From Hyphomonas sp. (lineage in GTDB: Bacteria; Pseudomonadota; Alphaproteobacteria; Caulobacterales; Hyphomonadaceae): a DNA stretch of 64,000 nt. The notes beneath the pieces were generated by a model. It was not told the origin of the DNA and did not search any database. It worked only from the letters and a program-made list of their open reading frames with translations. Made by a program: the position numbers and the translations under genes. This document shows, one piece after another, positions 1 through 7,902 of the stretch (the stretch's first letter is position 1; each line of letters opens with the position of its first letter). The stretch spans positions 372,001 to 436,000 of the forward strand of contig CP051229.1 in the NCBI GenBank assembly GCA_017792365.1, in the 5' to 3' direction.

Positions 1-1007
1 CCATTGACCCCGAAGATCGAGTTTGCAGGGTCGAACTCGAAATAGTCGTAGAAGTTCAGACGCACATCGCTTTCGAAACGACGCGCCTGTCCGGTAAACG
101 TAAGTGTCAGGTTGTCATTGACCTCGTGCGCATAGCGCGCCGCGCCGATCCAGCCCTCGACATTGTTCCGCGTCGGCTCATGGCCAAGGAAACTTTCAAC
201 TCCGCCAAGCACATCGACGACCGTGCCGTCGGCGAGCGCCGGGATCGCGCTGGGAACTTCCGCTTCGCGATCGAAGACGTTCAGGTAGGTAGTGAGTTCG
301 CCGCGATCGCTGAGAGGGATGACGCCCTTGAGGAAGATGTTGCCGATCGACCGGGCGCTATTCTCGCGCCAACCCTCGTAGTCCTCATAGCTGATGCTGG
401 CGAGTATGCCCGCATCGCCGATCTTCCGCTCAATCACGGCCTCTGCGCGGTAGTAGTCATCGCTGCCGGCGCTCAGGGAGAGACTGGTGGCGTCTTCCCG
501 CGGCGTGCGCGTGATGTAGTTGATCGCACCCGCGATAGCGCCGCGCCCATACAGCGCGGAAACCGGGCCGCGGACGATGTCGATCTGTTCGACAGCCGCG
601 TAGGGGACCTCGGTCAGCAGAACCTCTTCGTCGGGCCCGACAAAGGGCACTCCGTCGATCAGCGCAAGGAATGTGTCGTTGCCATGGTTGCCCGTAACGC
701 CACGGATCGAGACGAATGGAAACTCGTCGGCGTCGCCTTCGCCGCGCCGGAAGTAGACGCCCGGCACGCCACGAAACTCGTCCGTGCCGTAGGTGAACCC
801 CTCGGCCCGGAGTTCGTCGACACTACGAACCGTGACGGCGGCAGGGGTCTCCAGCAATTCCTTCTCAGTGCGTGTCGCTGTGACGACCACCGTCTCGTTT
901 GACTGTCCGCCGTCCTGCTGCGCAACCGCATTTCCCGGTAGGATTGTTGAGGCGACCAGGTAGCCGCCAAACAGGCAGGCCTGACGCAAAGAGAGCCGCA
1001 AACGCAT
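1..1007 (-). CDS. TonB-dependent outer-membrane receptor, N-terminal part (cut by window start)
   Basis: The first 335 residues are visible; the gene continues beyond base 1. It begins at ATG 1005-1007 behind a GGGGA ribosome site. Residues 1 to about 30 form a signal peptide ending NAVAQ. A TonB-box-like ETVVVTATR follows at about 36-44, then a plug domain with VSIRGV, LALIDGVPF and IDIVRGPVSALYGRGAIAGA, the classic plug signatures. After about 150 residues the barrel begins with alternating strands. Such receptors import scarce ligands (siderophores, haem, cobalamin, metal chelates, sugars) using TonB-ExbBD energy. The substrate cannot be read from the sequence, but a Zur-like palindrome half lies just upstream, so a metal ligand is possible. 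Confidence 0.95.
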   Translation of the reverse strand, partial: MRLRLSLRQACLFGGYLVASTILPGNAVAQQDGGQSNETVVVTATRTEKELLETPAAVTVRSVDELRAEGFTYGTDEFRGVPGVYFRRGEGDADEFPFVSIRGVTGNHGNDTFLALIDGVPFVGPDEEVLLTEVPYAAVEQIDIVRGPVSALYGRGAIAGAINYITRTPREDATSLSLSAGSDDYYRAEAVIERKIGDAGILASISYEDYEGWRENSARSIGNIFLKGVIPLSDRGELTTYLNVFDREAEVPSAIPALADGTVVDVLGGVESFLGHEPTRNNVEGWIGAARYAHEVNDNLTLTFTGQARRFESDVRLNFYDYFEFDPANSIFGVN

Positions 1008-1029
1008 GGAAATTCCCCGACAATAGTAA

Positions 1030-1044
1030 TGTTATATCGTTCCA
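1030..1044. promoter_or_regulatory. Possible Zur-like operator half-site upstream of the TonB receptor
   Basis: The sequence TGTTATATCGTTCCA starts 23 bases before the receptor start codon in an AT-rich patch. It shows a good left half (TGTTATA) of the palindromic zinc-repressor box TGTTATA-N-TATAACA, and a poor right half. Taken alone this is weak; it is listed because a better copy sits upstream of the neighbouring methyltransferase. Inference only. Confidence 0.25.
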
Positions 1045-1181
1045 TTATTTGGGATGACTGCATCTCGCAAGTCCGATCCGATCGAAATTGCGATGGCGGT
1101 TATCTCTTCAGGGCGGCCGGCTTGTGTTCAGGAGTTCGGTCCGGGCCTCGGATGGCCGTGCCGGCGACCGGCGCCTGATCG

Positions 1182-1894
1182 CTAGGGGGCATAACCAACC
1201 CAGCCGCGCCAGGTGAATGCAGCGTAGAACTGTTCGACGTTGCGAAGTCCGCCGGACTCGAGAATCTGCTGATCGAACGTGGGATCGAACATAGTGTCGC
1301 TCGCCGTCACGGCTTGAAGCGCCTTTTGCAACATCATCGGGTCAGCTCCAGAGGCGAGCGCGAACCGCGCATAGCGAGCCAGCCAGATGCTGCGATCAGG
1401 TTCGGACTGGGGAAAGCTGGAATGCGCGACAACAAACGGCGCGCCGGGCTTCAATCGCCGCACGACCTCGGCGACCGTGTTGCGCCGGTCGTCAGCGGTG
1501 AGGAAATGCAACGTCAGGAAGCTGGTCGCCCCATCGAACGGGCCCTCCGGCGCGTCGTCAATGTATCCATAATGAAAGCAGACCCGGGAAGCTTCATCCC
1601 CCATGACCGATCTTGCCTTGTCGAGCATCGCCCGCGCAGGATCGACGCCGGTGAAGGACCACCCGGGGTTCGCGTCAGCCAGCGCGCGCAGCTCCAGTCC
1701 ACCGCCGGCGCCATGAACGAGAATGTGTGCGTCCTCTCGCGCCTGTTCCCGCAGTAGGATGCTCGCCATGAGATGAAGGGCTGACAGCCCCGGCGTGAAC
1801 CGTCGTGGACCCTCGGCATAGCCTTCAACATGAACGGATCCTCGAACGCGGCGAGGAACGGGTTCTGGGTTTGGGGATTTGAATTGCGAGCCAT
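1182..1894 (-). CDS. Class I SAM-dependent methyltransferase, one-base frameshift near the N-terminus
   Basis: A Rossmann methyltransferase with the SAM-binding motif ILVHGAGGGLELRAL, then the acidic strand end FTGVDPA and a post-motif FDGATSFLTLHFL. It resembles the CmoA/UbiE-like small methyltransferases; the substrate is unknown. As sequenced, the long frame could start at GTG 1901, but its first residues do not look like the family. The reading from ATG 1894 (MARNSNPQTQNPFLAAFEDP) is in another frame and joins the conserved YAEGPRRFTPG segment if one C is restored in the run at 1836-1837. ATG 1894 also has an AAGGG ribosome site about 7 bases upstream. I therefore read one gene with a missing base. 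It lies upstream of and co-directional with the TonB receptor, 175 bases away. Confidence 0.8.
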
Positions 1895-1901
1895 GCATCA
1901 C

Positions 1902-2582
1902 CCTTCATCGCTTCCAGTCGGAGCCTCCTGAACGGCATCTCCTTCAAAGGCGCCATACAAGCAAGAGTGATATAATGTAACAAAGTGCGATTGAGTAGCT
2001 GGGCTGTAGAGGTAGCAGCGGCGCCCACCGCGATGTCGCCGACAACGGTGATCTACAACACCGCGACCGATTGCTGGTGCGCCCAAACTTCCTATTGGAC
2101 GTGGAAGTCGATCAACGATGCCCCGTTACTAGACGCAAACGGCTAGCCTGGTTAGCGGAGGGGGGGGCAGGACAATGGCGGCCATCTGTCCCCGACTGGG
2201 GACGGATATGTCGCGCTCGCCGGAATCCGCCTTGGAGCGGTTATGTCTTCAGCCTCAGCGCGACCTGTATCTACAGCCGACAACTGCACGTCGCTCTGAG
2301 CGTCAGTTGTCGGCGAGCAATGCACTCTCGAGGCTACCGGTTGAGTGGATGGTCCTCGCATACGGACTTTGCAGTCCTGACAGCCGGCGAGACGAGCGAG
2401 CTGTAGCTTGAGAGCGAAAGAGCAACCTGAGTTGTGGTGTGCTGCGCTAGGCGGTCGATCTCCCAGCCTGCGCTGCACTGGTCTCACAACTTAGAGAGCC
2501 GAGTTGTTACCCAGAACGTCACCCAAAACGAAAATCCGGCTGCCCGGTTCGGTGGAGCGACGATTTAAGCTCTTGATTTAAC
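1902..2582. other. 681-base gap with no gene seen
   Basis: The stretch between the methyltransferase start and tRNA-Thr holds only short overlapping frames without family resemblance or signal sequences. It contains the promoter region of the methyltransferase with a Zur-like palindrome at 1968-1982 and a run of G at 2161-2167. Nothing else is recognisable. Confidence 0.5.
1968..1982. promoter_or_regulatory. Candidate Zur (zinc uptake repressor) box
   Basis: On the minus strand it reads TGTTACATTATATCA, matching the palindrome TGTTATA-N-TATAACA at 12 of 14 informative positions. It lies 74 bases upstream of the methyltransferase start at 1894, a usual operator distance. A related, weaker element precedes the TonB receptor downstream, which suggests shared metal control of both genes. 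No zur gene is in the window. Confidence 0.4.
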
Positions 2583-2658
<76 letters not shown>

Positions 2659-2956
2659 TTCCCGATTAAGCGGTTCGCGCCGCCGCCATCGAAGGAGAGG
2701 GGAATAGGCGCCCGATCCGCCAAGCGCAAGCCGGTTCGCTTCGTCCCGCACGGCAAACCCGGCCCCTGAACGCGCGCCCGCGTCCGGTTGCATGGACGAG
2801 GTTTCACGAATCGCCCTCAGCCCCCACGCCGGCCGAAACCCTTAACCACGCTCGGAAAATACCCAGCTTGCGCCCCAATTGGCCCCATTTGCGCCAATGG
2901 AACGCCAGCCCGCCGGAGGAGTTTGGAATGGACGGATCAACTTGGGAGCCAACGTC

Positions 2957-3355
2957 ATGAAAGTTTCGCTCGGCAAGACCATCGCAGCCGCCGCCGCCCT
3001 TGGCGCAGCCATCGCCGCAACCGGTACGGCTGCAGCCGACACGCTTTGCCGCATCGACGGCGGCGCGGTCTATTTCTCCCAGGATGATGTCAGCCTCGAC
3101 GCCCGCAGCATGGATGCCATCAACCGCATCGCTGCCGAAGCGCGCGCATGCGACGCCGCCGCCGTGCTGATCAAGACCGGCCACGGCGCACTCGCCGACC
3201 AGCGCGCCGAGACCATCCGCGCCGAACTCGCCAACCGCGGCGTCAATGCCACCCGCGCCAGCATTCTGCCCGCCGCAATGGGCGCGAACGAAACCTTCAT
3301 CGCGGCGCGCGCTGCCGAGATCGAAATCCGCGCAACCGGCCAGTCCGTCAGCTAG
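2957..3355 (+). CDS. Small secreted OmpA-C-like protein lacking the usual peptidoglycan-binding loop
   Basis: 132 residues from ATG 2957. The frame stays open upstream, but the signal peptide (MKVSLGKTIAAAAALGAAIA, cleaved after about residue 28) fixes this start. The mature part reads VYFSQDDVSLDARSMDAINRIA, then HGALADQRAETIRAELANRGVNA and SILPA. This follows the OmpA C-terminal fold order: beta strand, helix with Leu/Ala spacing, and the QRAxxVxxxLxxxGV helix. The GHTDxxG segment that carries the diaminopimelate-binding Asp is shortened to GHGALA. The match is structural rather than strong. It may be a periplasmic protein that has lost peptidoglycan binding, or a distant relative. No operon partner is obvious. 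Confidence 0.7.
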   Translation: MKVSLGKTIAAAAALGAAIAATGTAAADTLCRIDGGAVYFSQDDVSLDARSMDAINRIAAEARACDAAAVLIKTGHGALADQRAETIRAELANRGVNATRASILPAAMGANETFIAARAAEIEIRATGQSVS

Positions 3356-3400
3356 TCGCGTCGGTTCGCTCTCCGCAACAGAGCAGCGGGACGCGCCGCG

Positions 3401-3925
3401 TCAGGCCGTCGCGCCCGCGTCCGGCGCAGCGCTCTGCTCACGCATCGCCTTGCCGTCCAGCGCGTGGATCGCCGCCGCAGCCGCGACATAGCCCAGCAGC
3501 AGGTGCACGACGTCCAGCCCGAAATTAATGACGGACTCCGAATAATAGACGACGTTGTACGACAGCGTCGTCACCGCGAACGCCAGCCAGAACAGCACCG
3601 CATAGCCCACCGTTGCGCCCAGCGATGACGGCTTGAGAAACTTCAGCGCCGCGGCCATGCCGCCCGCCGTCACCAGCGACACGATGAAGCCCACGCCCAT
3701 CGCGACCGGCGGCGCCATCGCCCCCGGAATCGCCTCCAGTTCCGCCATCAACGCCGCGCCGCTCAGCGAGGCCGCTTCCTCCGCCGACACCACGCCATGA
3801 TTGATCAGCAATTGCTGCGTCCACACCTCCTGGAACAGGAGGCCGTAGATCACGAAGCCAATGAAATACATCGCAACCGCGCCAGCCAGCACAGCCACAA
3901 GGTTCACGCCCATCACTCTCGGCAT
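3401..3925 (-). CDS. DUF1761 family integral membrane protein
   Basis: 174 residues with four predicted membrane segments: about 7-30 (NLVAVLAGAVAMYFIGFVIY), 70-95, 102-122 and 135-155. The start is preceded by GGGAGG. A glycine/aromatic first helix followed by W-x-Q is typical of DUF1761 proteins, small four-helix membrane proteins of unknown role that are frequent in alphaproteobacteria. The C-terminal tail (EQSAAPDAGATA) is soluble and low-complexity. It converges with the OmpA-like gene and diverges from metG, so it is probably transcribed alone. Confidence 0.8.
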   Translation of the reverse strand: MPRVMGVNLVAVLAGAVAMYFIGFVIYGLLFQEVWTQQLLINHGVVSAEEAASLSGAALMAELEAIPGAMAPPVAMGVGFIVSLVTAGGMAAALKFLKPSSLGATVGYAVLFWLAFAVTTLSYNVVYYSESVINFGLDVVHLLLGYVAAAAAIHALDGKAMREQSAAPDAGATA

Positions 3926-4144
3926 ATCATCCTCCCGATTGGACCGTTCCCAGAGGCGCAGGATGCATCTGAATATGCAGATAAATCAATCATCCGGCGG
4001 TTGAACGCGCGCCAGCAAGCCGCAATCCCGCGAGAAACCCTTGCGAATCCGTCCCGCATTCGCGACAGAGGCCGGGATACCCAGCTGGGAAGTTAGTCCC
4101 GGACACCAAAAGCCCGGCGCCCCCGCGCAGCAACGGATTACTGA

Positions 4145-5875
4145 ATGGCCCGCATCCTCATCACCTCGGCCCTGCCGTACATCAACGGCGTCAAGCATCT
4201 CGGCAATCTCGCCGGCTCGATGCTGCCGGCCGATGTCTATGCGCGGTTCCAGCGCCTGCGCGGCCACGACGTCCTCTACATCTGCGCCACCGACGAACAC
4301 GGCACCCCCGCCGAACTCGCCGCCAAGGCCGCAGGCCAGACGCCGGATGATTACTGCAAGGAACAGCACAAGATCCAGCGCGAGGTAGGGAAGGGCTTCA
4401 AGCTCTCCTACGACTGGTTCGGCCGCTCCTCCTCGCGCCCAAACAACGAACTCACCCAGGCCTTCGCCGACAAGCTGGAGGACAACGGCCTGATCGAGGA
4501 GCGCACCTCGCGTCAGGTCTACTCAATCGACGACAAGCGCTTCCTGCCCGACCGCTATGTCGAAGGCACATGCCCGCACTGCGGCTACGAGAAGGCGCGC
4601 GGCGACCAGTGTGACAATTGCGGACGCCTGCTCGATCCCGTCGACCTCAAGGATCCGTACTCGGCCGTCTCCGGCTCGAAGAAGATCGAGATCCGCGACA
4701 CCCAGCATCTCTTCCTGCTGCAGTCGAAGATGCAGGACCGCATCCGCGCATGGGTCGACGCCGCCGACCACTGGCCGCAACTCACCAAGTCGATCGCCTA
4801 CAAATGGCTCGACGAAGGCCTGCAGGATCGCTCCATCACCCGCGACCTCGCATGGGGCGTACCCGTCACGCGCAACGGCAAGCCGCGCCCCGGCTTCGAG
4901 AACAAGGTCTACTATGTCTGGTTCGACGCCCCCATCGAATACATCGGCGCGACATGGGAATGGTCCAGCGCCGCAGGCGAGGGCGAAACCCGCGACTGGC
5001 GCTCATGGTGGCGCACCGACGAAGGCGCAGACGACGTCACCTACGTCCAGTTCATGGGCAAGGACAATGTCGCCTTCCACACCGTGTCCTTCCCCGTCAC
5101 CATCCTCGGGTCACAAGAGCCATGGAAGCTGGTCGACAAGCTCAAGGCCTTCAACTGGCTCACCTGGTATGGCGGCAAGTTCTCCACCTCTGAAAAGCGC
5201 GGCGTCTTCATGGACCAGGCGCTGGAATTGCTGCCGTCCGATTACTGGCGCTGGTATCTCATCGCCAACTCGCCTGAAGGCTCCGACGCCGCCTTCACCT
5301 GGCAGAACTTCCAGTCGACCATCAATTCAGACCTCGCCAACGTGCTCGGCAATTTCGTGAACCGCATCACGAAATACGCGGGCTCGAAATTCCACGGCCA
5401 GGTCCCCAAAGACGGCGAACGCGGCGAGGCCGAAGCATGGATGGCCAAGGAGCTGGAGACCCGTCTCCCGCTTCTCCTCCAGCATTATGAAGACATGGAA
5501 TTCCGCAAGGCCGCCGCCGAAACCCGCGCCATTTGGGCTGCGGGCAACGAATACCTCACCAAGGCCGAGCCGTGGGTGAAGTACAAGACCGACGTCGACG
5601 CCGCCGCCGTCGGCGTGCGCACCGGCCTCAACCTCGCAGCGCTGTTCGGGATCATCGCCCAGCCAATCATCCCCGATGCCGCGCAGAAAATCCTCACCGC
5701 GCTCAACATTCCTGAACAGGCGCGCTCGCTGAACTTCACCAGCGGCGACAGATCCTACGCCGATCTCCTCGACGCCCTCCCGCGCGGCATGGAAATCTCC
5801 GCCCCCGACGTCCTCTTCGCCAAGATCGAAGACGCCCAGGTCGAAGACTGGACCGCCCGCTTCGGCGGCGGGTGA
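4145..5875 (+). CDS. metG: Methionyl-tRNA synthetase
   Basis: 576 residues. It charges tRNA-Met with methionine using ATP in the cytoplasm. The class I Rossmann fold shows the HIGH-type motif as VKHLGN (residues 16-21) and ATDEHG (48-53). A zinc knuckle has C143-P-H-C146 and C156-D-N-C159. The KMSKS loop appears as KFSTS at 345-349. This variant and the single knuckle fit the archaeal-like MetG1 form without the C-terminal tRNA-binding EMAP domain. The anticodon-binding helical domain occupies roughly residues 400-560. Length is normal. Only a weak ribosome site precedes ATG 4145. It is followed by a terminator hairpin and convergent fasciclin gene. Confidence 0.97.
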   Translation: MARILITSALPYINGVKHLGNLAGSMLPADVYARFQRLRGHDVLYICATDEHGTPAELAAKAAGQTPDDYCKEQHKIQREVGKGFKLSYDWFGRSSSRPNNELTQAFADKLEDNGLIEERTSRQVYSIDDKRFLPDRYVEGTCPHCGYEKARGDQCDNCGRLLDPVDLKDPYSAVSGSKKIEIRDTQHLFLLQSKMQDRIRAWVDAADHWPQLTKSIAYKWLDEGLQDRSITRDLAWGVPVTRNGKPRPGFENKVYYVWFDAPIEYIGATWEWSSAAGEGETRDWRSWWRTDEGADDVTYVQFMGKDNVAFHTVSFPVTILGSQEPWKLVDKLKAFNWLTWYGGKFSTSEKRGVFMDQALELLPSDYWRWYLIANSPEGSDAAFTWQNFQSTINSDLANVLGNFVNRITKYAGSKFHGQVPKDGERGEAEAWMAKELETRLPLLLQHYEDMEFRKAAAETRAIWAAGNEYLTKAEPWVKYKTDVDAAAVGVRTGLNLAALFGIIAQPIIPDAAQKILTALNIPEQARSLNFTSGDRSYADLLDALPRGMEISAPDVLFAKIEDAQVEDWTARFGGG

Positions 5876-5877
5876 AC

Positions 5878-5910
5878 AAAAAAAGGCCGCCGGCGCGAAA
5901 CGCCGGCGGC
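5878..5910 (-). terminator. Rho-independent terminator for the fasciclin gene
   Basis: On the minus strand a GC stem (GCCGCCGGCG with CGCCGGCGGC, loop TTTCG) is followed directly by seven T residues. It lies 45 bases after the fasciclin stop codon. The same hairpin may serve the end of metG from the other side, though without a T run there. Confidence 0.8.
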
Positions 5911-5954
5911 AGTCAGAGAGATCGGGGAGGATCTCGAGAAAAGTTAGGCGCGTC

Positions 5955-6485
5955 CTAGCCTTCCGGCATGATCACCTTGTCGATGACGTGGATGACGCCG
6001 TTCGACGTTTCGATGTCGGCGGTCAGAACCGTCGCGCCATCGATCATCACCTTGCCGTCCTTGCCGACGACTTTCGCGGTGGTGCCCTGAACCGTCTCCG
6101 GCTCAACCGTCTTGTCGGCGACGTCAGCGGCCATCACTTTGCCCGGCACGACGTGATAGGTCAGGATCGCAACCAGCTGGTCCTTGTTCTCCGGCTTCAG
6201 CAGCGTCTCGACCGTGCCTTCCGGCAGTTCAGCGAACGCCGCATCGGTCGGCGCAAACACGGTGAAGGGGCCGTCGCCGCGCAGCGTCTCGACAAGCCCG
6301 GCGGCCTGAACCGCAGCGACCAGCGTCTCGAACGAGCCAGCCGCAATCGCCGTATCGACGATGTCCTGGGCTTCTTGCGCCTCGGCGTGATTGTTCGGCG
6401 CAGGCTCGGCGATCACTGCGGCCGGCGCTGCCGCGCCAAATGCAACAGCCATCGAGAGTGCGACGAGCGGGGAAGAAATTCGCAT
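5955..6485 (-). CDS. Secreted fasciclin (FAS1) domain protein
   Basis: 176 residues from ATG 6485, which has a clean AAGGAG at about 8 bases; a longer in-frame reading adds 12 residues without a better site. A signal peptide covers residues 1 to about 27. The rest is one FAS1 domain: [20 protein letters not shown], the H1-type motif [27 protein letters not shown] and the H2-type motif [17 protein letters not shown]1 proteins are periplasmic or surface adhesion-type domains; in bacteria their roles are mostly unproven. Single gene with its own terminator. Confidence 0.93.
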   Translation of the reverse strand: MRISSPLVALSMAVAFGAAAPAAVIAEPAPNNHAEAQEAQDIVDTAIAAGSFETLVAAVQAAGLVETLRGDGPFTVFAPTDAAFAELPEGTVETLLKPENKDQLVAILTYHVVPGKVMAADVADKTVEPETVQGTTAKVVGKDGKVMIDGATVLTADIETSNGVIHVIDKVIMPEG

Positions 6486-6758
6486 CTGTAGTCTCCTTGA
6501 AAACATGAGGGCGGGGCGCACGAACGTTCAGTGTCGTCCGTGTCATTGGCTCATCGGGACATCCGATGTTCAGATGCGTTGGTTACGCCCCCCGTCCCAT
6601 TCCGGATCAGCCCCGCCCAAGATTTTCACCTGAGATAAACGTGATCACACCTCGCAACGCACAGATCACACCGCACCCACCCACATCCACCCTCGCACCC
6701 CCTCGACCGCTCTGGCGCACCCGCCAACCCAACCCTCACAGCACCAAACGCCCCTGGG

Positions 6759-6776
6759 CCCCAGCCTACGCTGGGG
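6759..6776. repeat. Palindromic intergenic repeat, copy 1
   Basis: The core CCCCAGCCTACGCTGGGG is followed by GACGCG. It is one of four near-identical 18-base palindromes in this window, always between genes and flanked by GGACC or GACGCG tracts. The family looks like a dispersed REP-type element. Confidence 0.75.
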
Positions 6777-6840
6777 ACGCGTCTCTTCGAGTCGCTTCCG
6801 GGGATCCGACACCCGGAGAAAATACCGAGTGCGTTTCAGG

Positions 6841-6966
6841 GTAAGGTAATTCGTCCGGCGATCAGACAGCTCGTTCGACCGTCAAACAGTGCATTCGACT
6901 GACAAGCAGCTCGTTCGATTGTCAGAGGCTAGGTGTAACCGTCAGACAGTGCGTCCGACTGCCAGA
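6841..6966. repeat. Tandem array of imperfect 20-base repeats
   Basis: About six units in exact 20-base register starting at 6841, 6861, 6881, 6901, 6921 and 6941, with a partial unit at 6961. The consensus is close to GTCAGACAGTGCGTTCGACT. The unit at 6921 is the most diverged after the first. Unit junctions create the dyad ACTGT-CAG-ACAGT. The period is not a multiple of three and no frame runs through it, so it is non-coding. There are no unique spacers, so it is not a CRISPR array. Confidence 0.85.
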
Positions 6967-7001
6967 ACCCCACCACACCAAGCGTGACGAAAGTCACGCG
7001 T

Positions 7002-7019
7002 CCCCAGCGAAGGCTGGGG
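7002..7019. repeat. Palindromic intergenic repeat, copy 2
   Basis: CCCCAGCGAAGGCTGGGG, preceded by ACGCGT and followed by TCCAGTCC. This is the reverse orientation of copies 1 and 3. Confidence 0.75.
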
Positions 7020-7152
7020 TCCAGTCCAACAGAAAAAAGTCGGGCGGAGCCCGACCATCTGTCCATCAGAAGAACCAGCGAAACGCCTTCGGCTCCGCCC
7101 ATTCTCGAAAACCTGTCCAACACCCTTCACGAAACCGCATCATGCCCTTCAC

Positions 7153-7641
7153 ATGAAGACGGCCCCAACATCACCAGATCCAACCAACCCGACGCTAGAC
7201 CGCGTCCGGGCGCTGATCGCATTGATGCTGCAATTCCTCGAAGACCCAACCCGACACCTCGACCTCGAACGCCTCTTCGCCGAAGCCGAACAACTCCTCG
7301 CCCGCCTCACCTTCGAGGCCGCAGCCGGCATCGCCGGACGCCCCGACCTCCTCGAAACCCATGAAGCCTACGTCGTCACAACCGGACGCCGCCTCGACAT
7401 CCGCGTCCGCCTGAAACCCAGCGCGCTCCACCCCCACCACCGCATCATCCTCACCCGCAGACGCGCCTCGCGCATGGCCCAATACCGCCGCGCCATGGGC
7501 CGCCGCAGCCGCTTCTCTAGCAAGCTCACCTACCTCTATTTCCGCAACCAGCGCCGCAGCTACGCCGTGCGCCTCACGCGCGCATCGGCAAGCGCCGCCC
7601 CAACATCCCACAGCCCATCCCGGATCGCGGCGCCGCCCTAA
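7153..7641 (+). CDS. Orphan protein of unknown function, basic C-terminal half
   Basis: 162 residues. I do not recognise a family. Codon use is strongly typical of the genome (CGC, CTC, GCC, GAC), supporting a real gene over the opposite-strand frame that overlaps it. The N-terminal half is predicted helical and acidic (LIALMLQFLEDPTRHLDLER, LFAEAEQLLARL). The second half is rich in Arg (RRRASRMAQYRRAMGRRSRF). The last residues run close to a dispersed inverted repeat at 7648, and the tail (SAAPTSHSPSRIAAPP) may be repeat-derived. No signal peptide or membrane segment. It could bind nucleic acid, but that is speculation from charge alone. Confidence 0.6.
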   Translation: MKTAPTSPDPTNPTLDRVRALIALMLQFLEDPTRHLDLERLFAEAEQLLARLTFEAAAGIAGRPDLLETHEAYVVTTGRRLDIRVRLKPSALHPHHRIILTRRRASRMAQYRRAMGRRSRFSSKLTYLYFRNQRRSYAVRLTRASASAAPTSHSPSRIAAPP

Positions 7642-7647
7642 ACCACC

Positions 7648-7760
7648 CGTCATTCCGGGCGGAGGCGCAAGGCGCCGCAGACCCGGAACCCAGTCCTCGA
7701 AGTAACTTCCCCCGGCTGGGTTCCGGATCTGCGCGGCTGCGCCGCTTGTCCGGAATGACG
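7648..7760. repeat. 113-base imperfect inverted repeat element
   Basis: The left arm (7648-7693) starts CGTCATTCCGG and ends CCGGAACCCAG. The right arm (7716-7760) is its reverse complement with a variable centre. Transcribed RNA would fold into one long hairpin. Such CATTCCGG...CCGGAATG elements are scattered between genes in many alphaproteobacteria. It separates the orphan gene from the M20 hydrolase gene. Confidence 0.8.
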
Positions 7761-7902
7761 ATCTGCTCTGACAACCGCTCCCGACACTCCAAACCCAAAC
7801 CCTCCGCCCGCCACCCAGCGCGCGGAGCCGCACCCGCACGCGCAAAACTGGACGCAACCGGAAACCCTCGCTACCACCAACCGACCAAGCGAGAGGACAC
7901 CC

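Larger units (their letters stand above)
6486..7152. other. 667-base repeat-bearing intergenic region
   Basis: No credible gene. It contains two copies of a CCCCAGC-GCTGGGG palindrome (6759-6776 and 7002-7019) and, between them, an array of 20-base direct repeats (6841-6966). The region divides the divergent fasciclin gene and the orphan gene at 7153. Confidence 0.7.

Noticed and set aside
2071-2487. Small genes in the 1902-2582 gap
   Set aside because: Several overlapping frames on both strands, none with a ribosome site, signal sequence or likeness to a family.
2560-2582. CtrA-type binding site (TTAA-N-TTAA)
   Set aside because: The two TTAA blocks are nine bases apart instead of seven and precede only a tRNA end.
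6841-6966. CRISPR array
   Set aside because: Repeats are contiguous with no spacers, and no cas gene is in the window.
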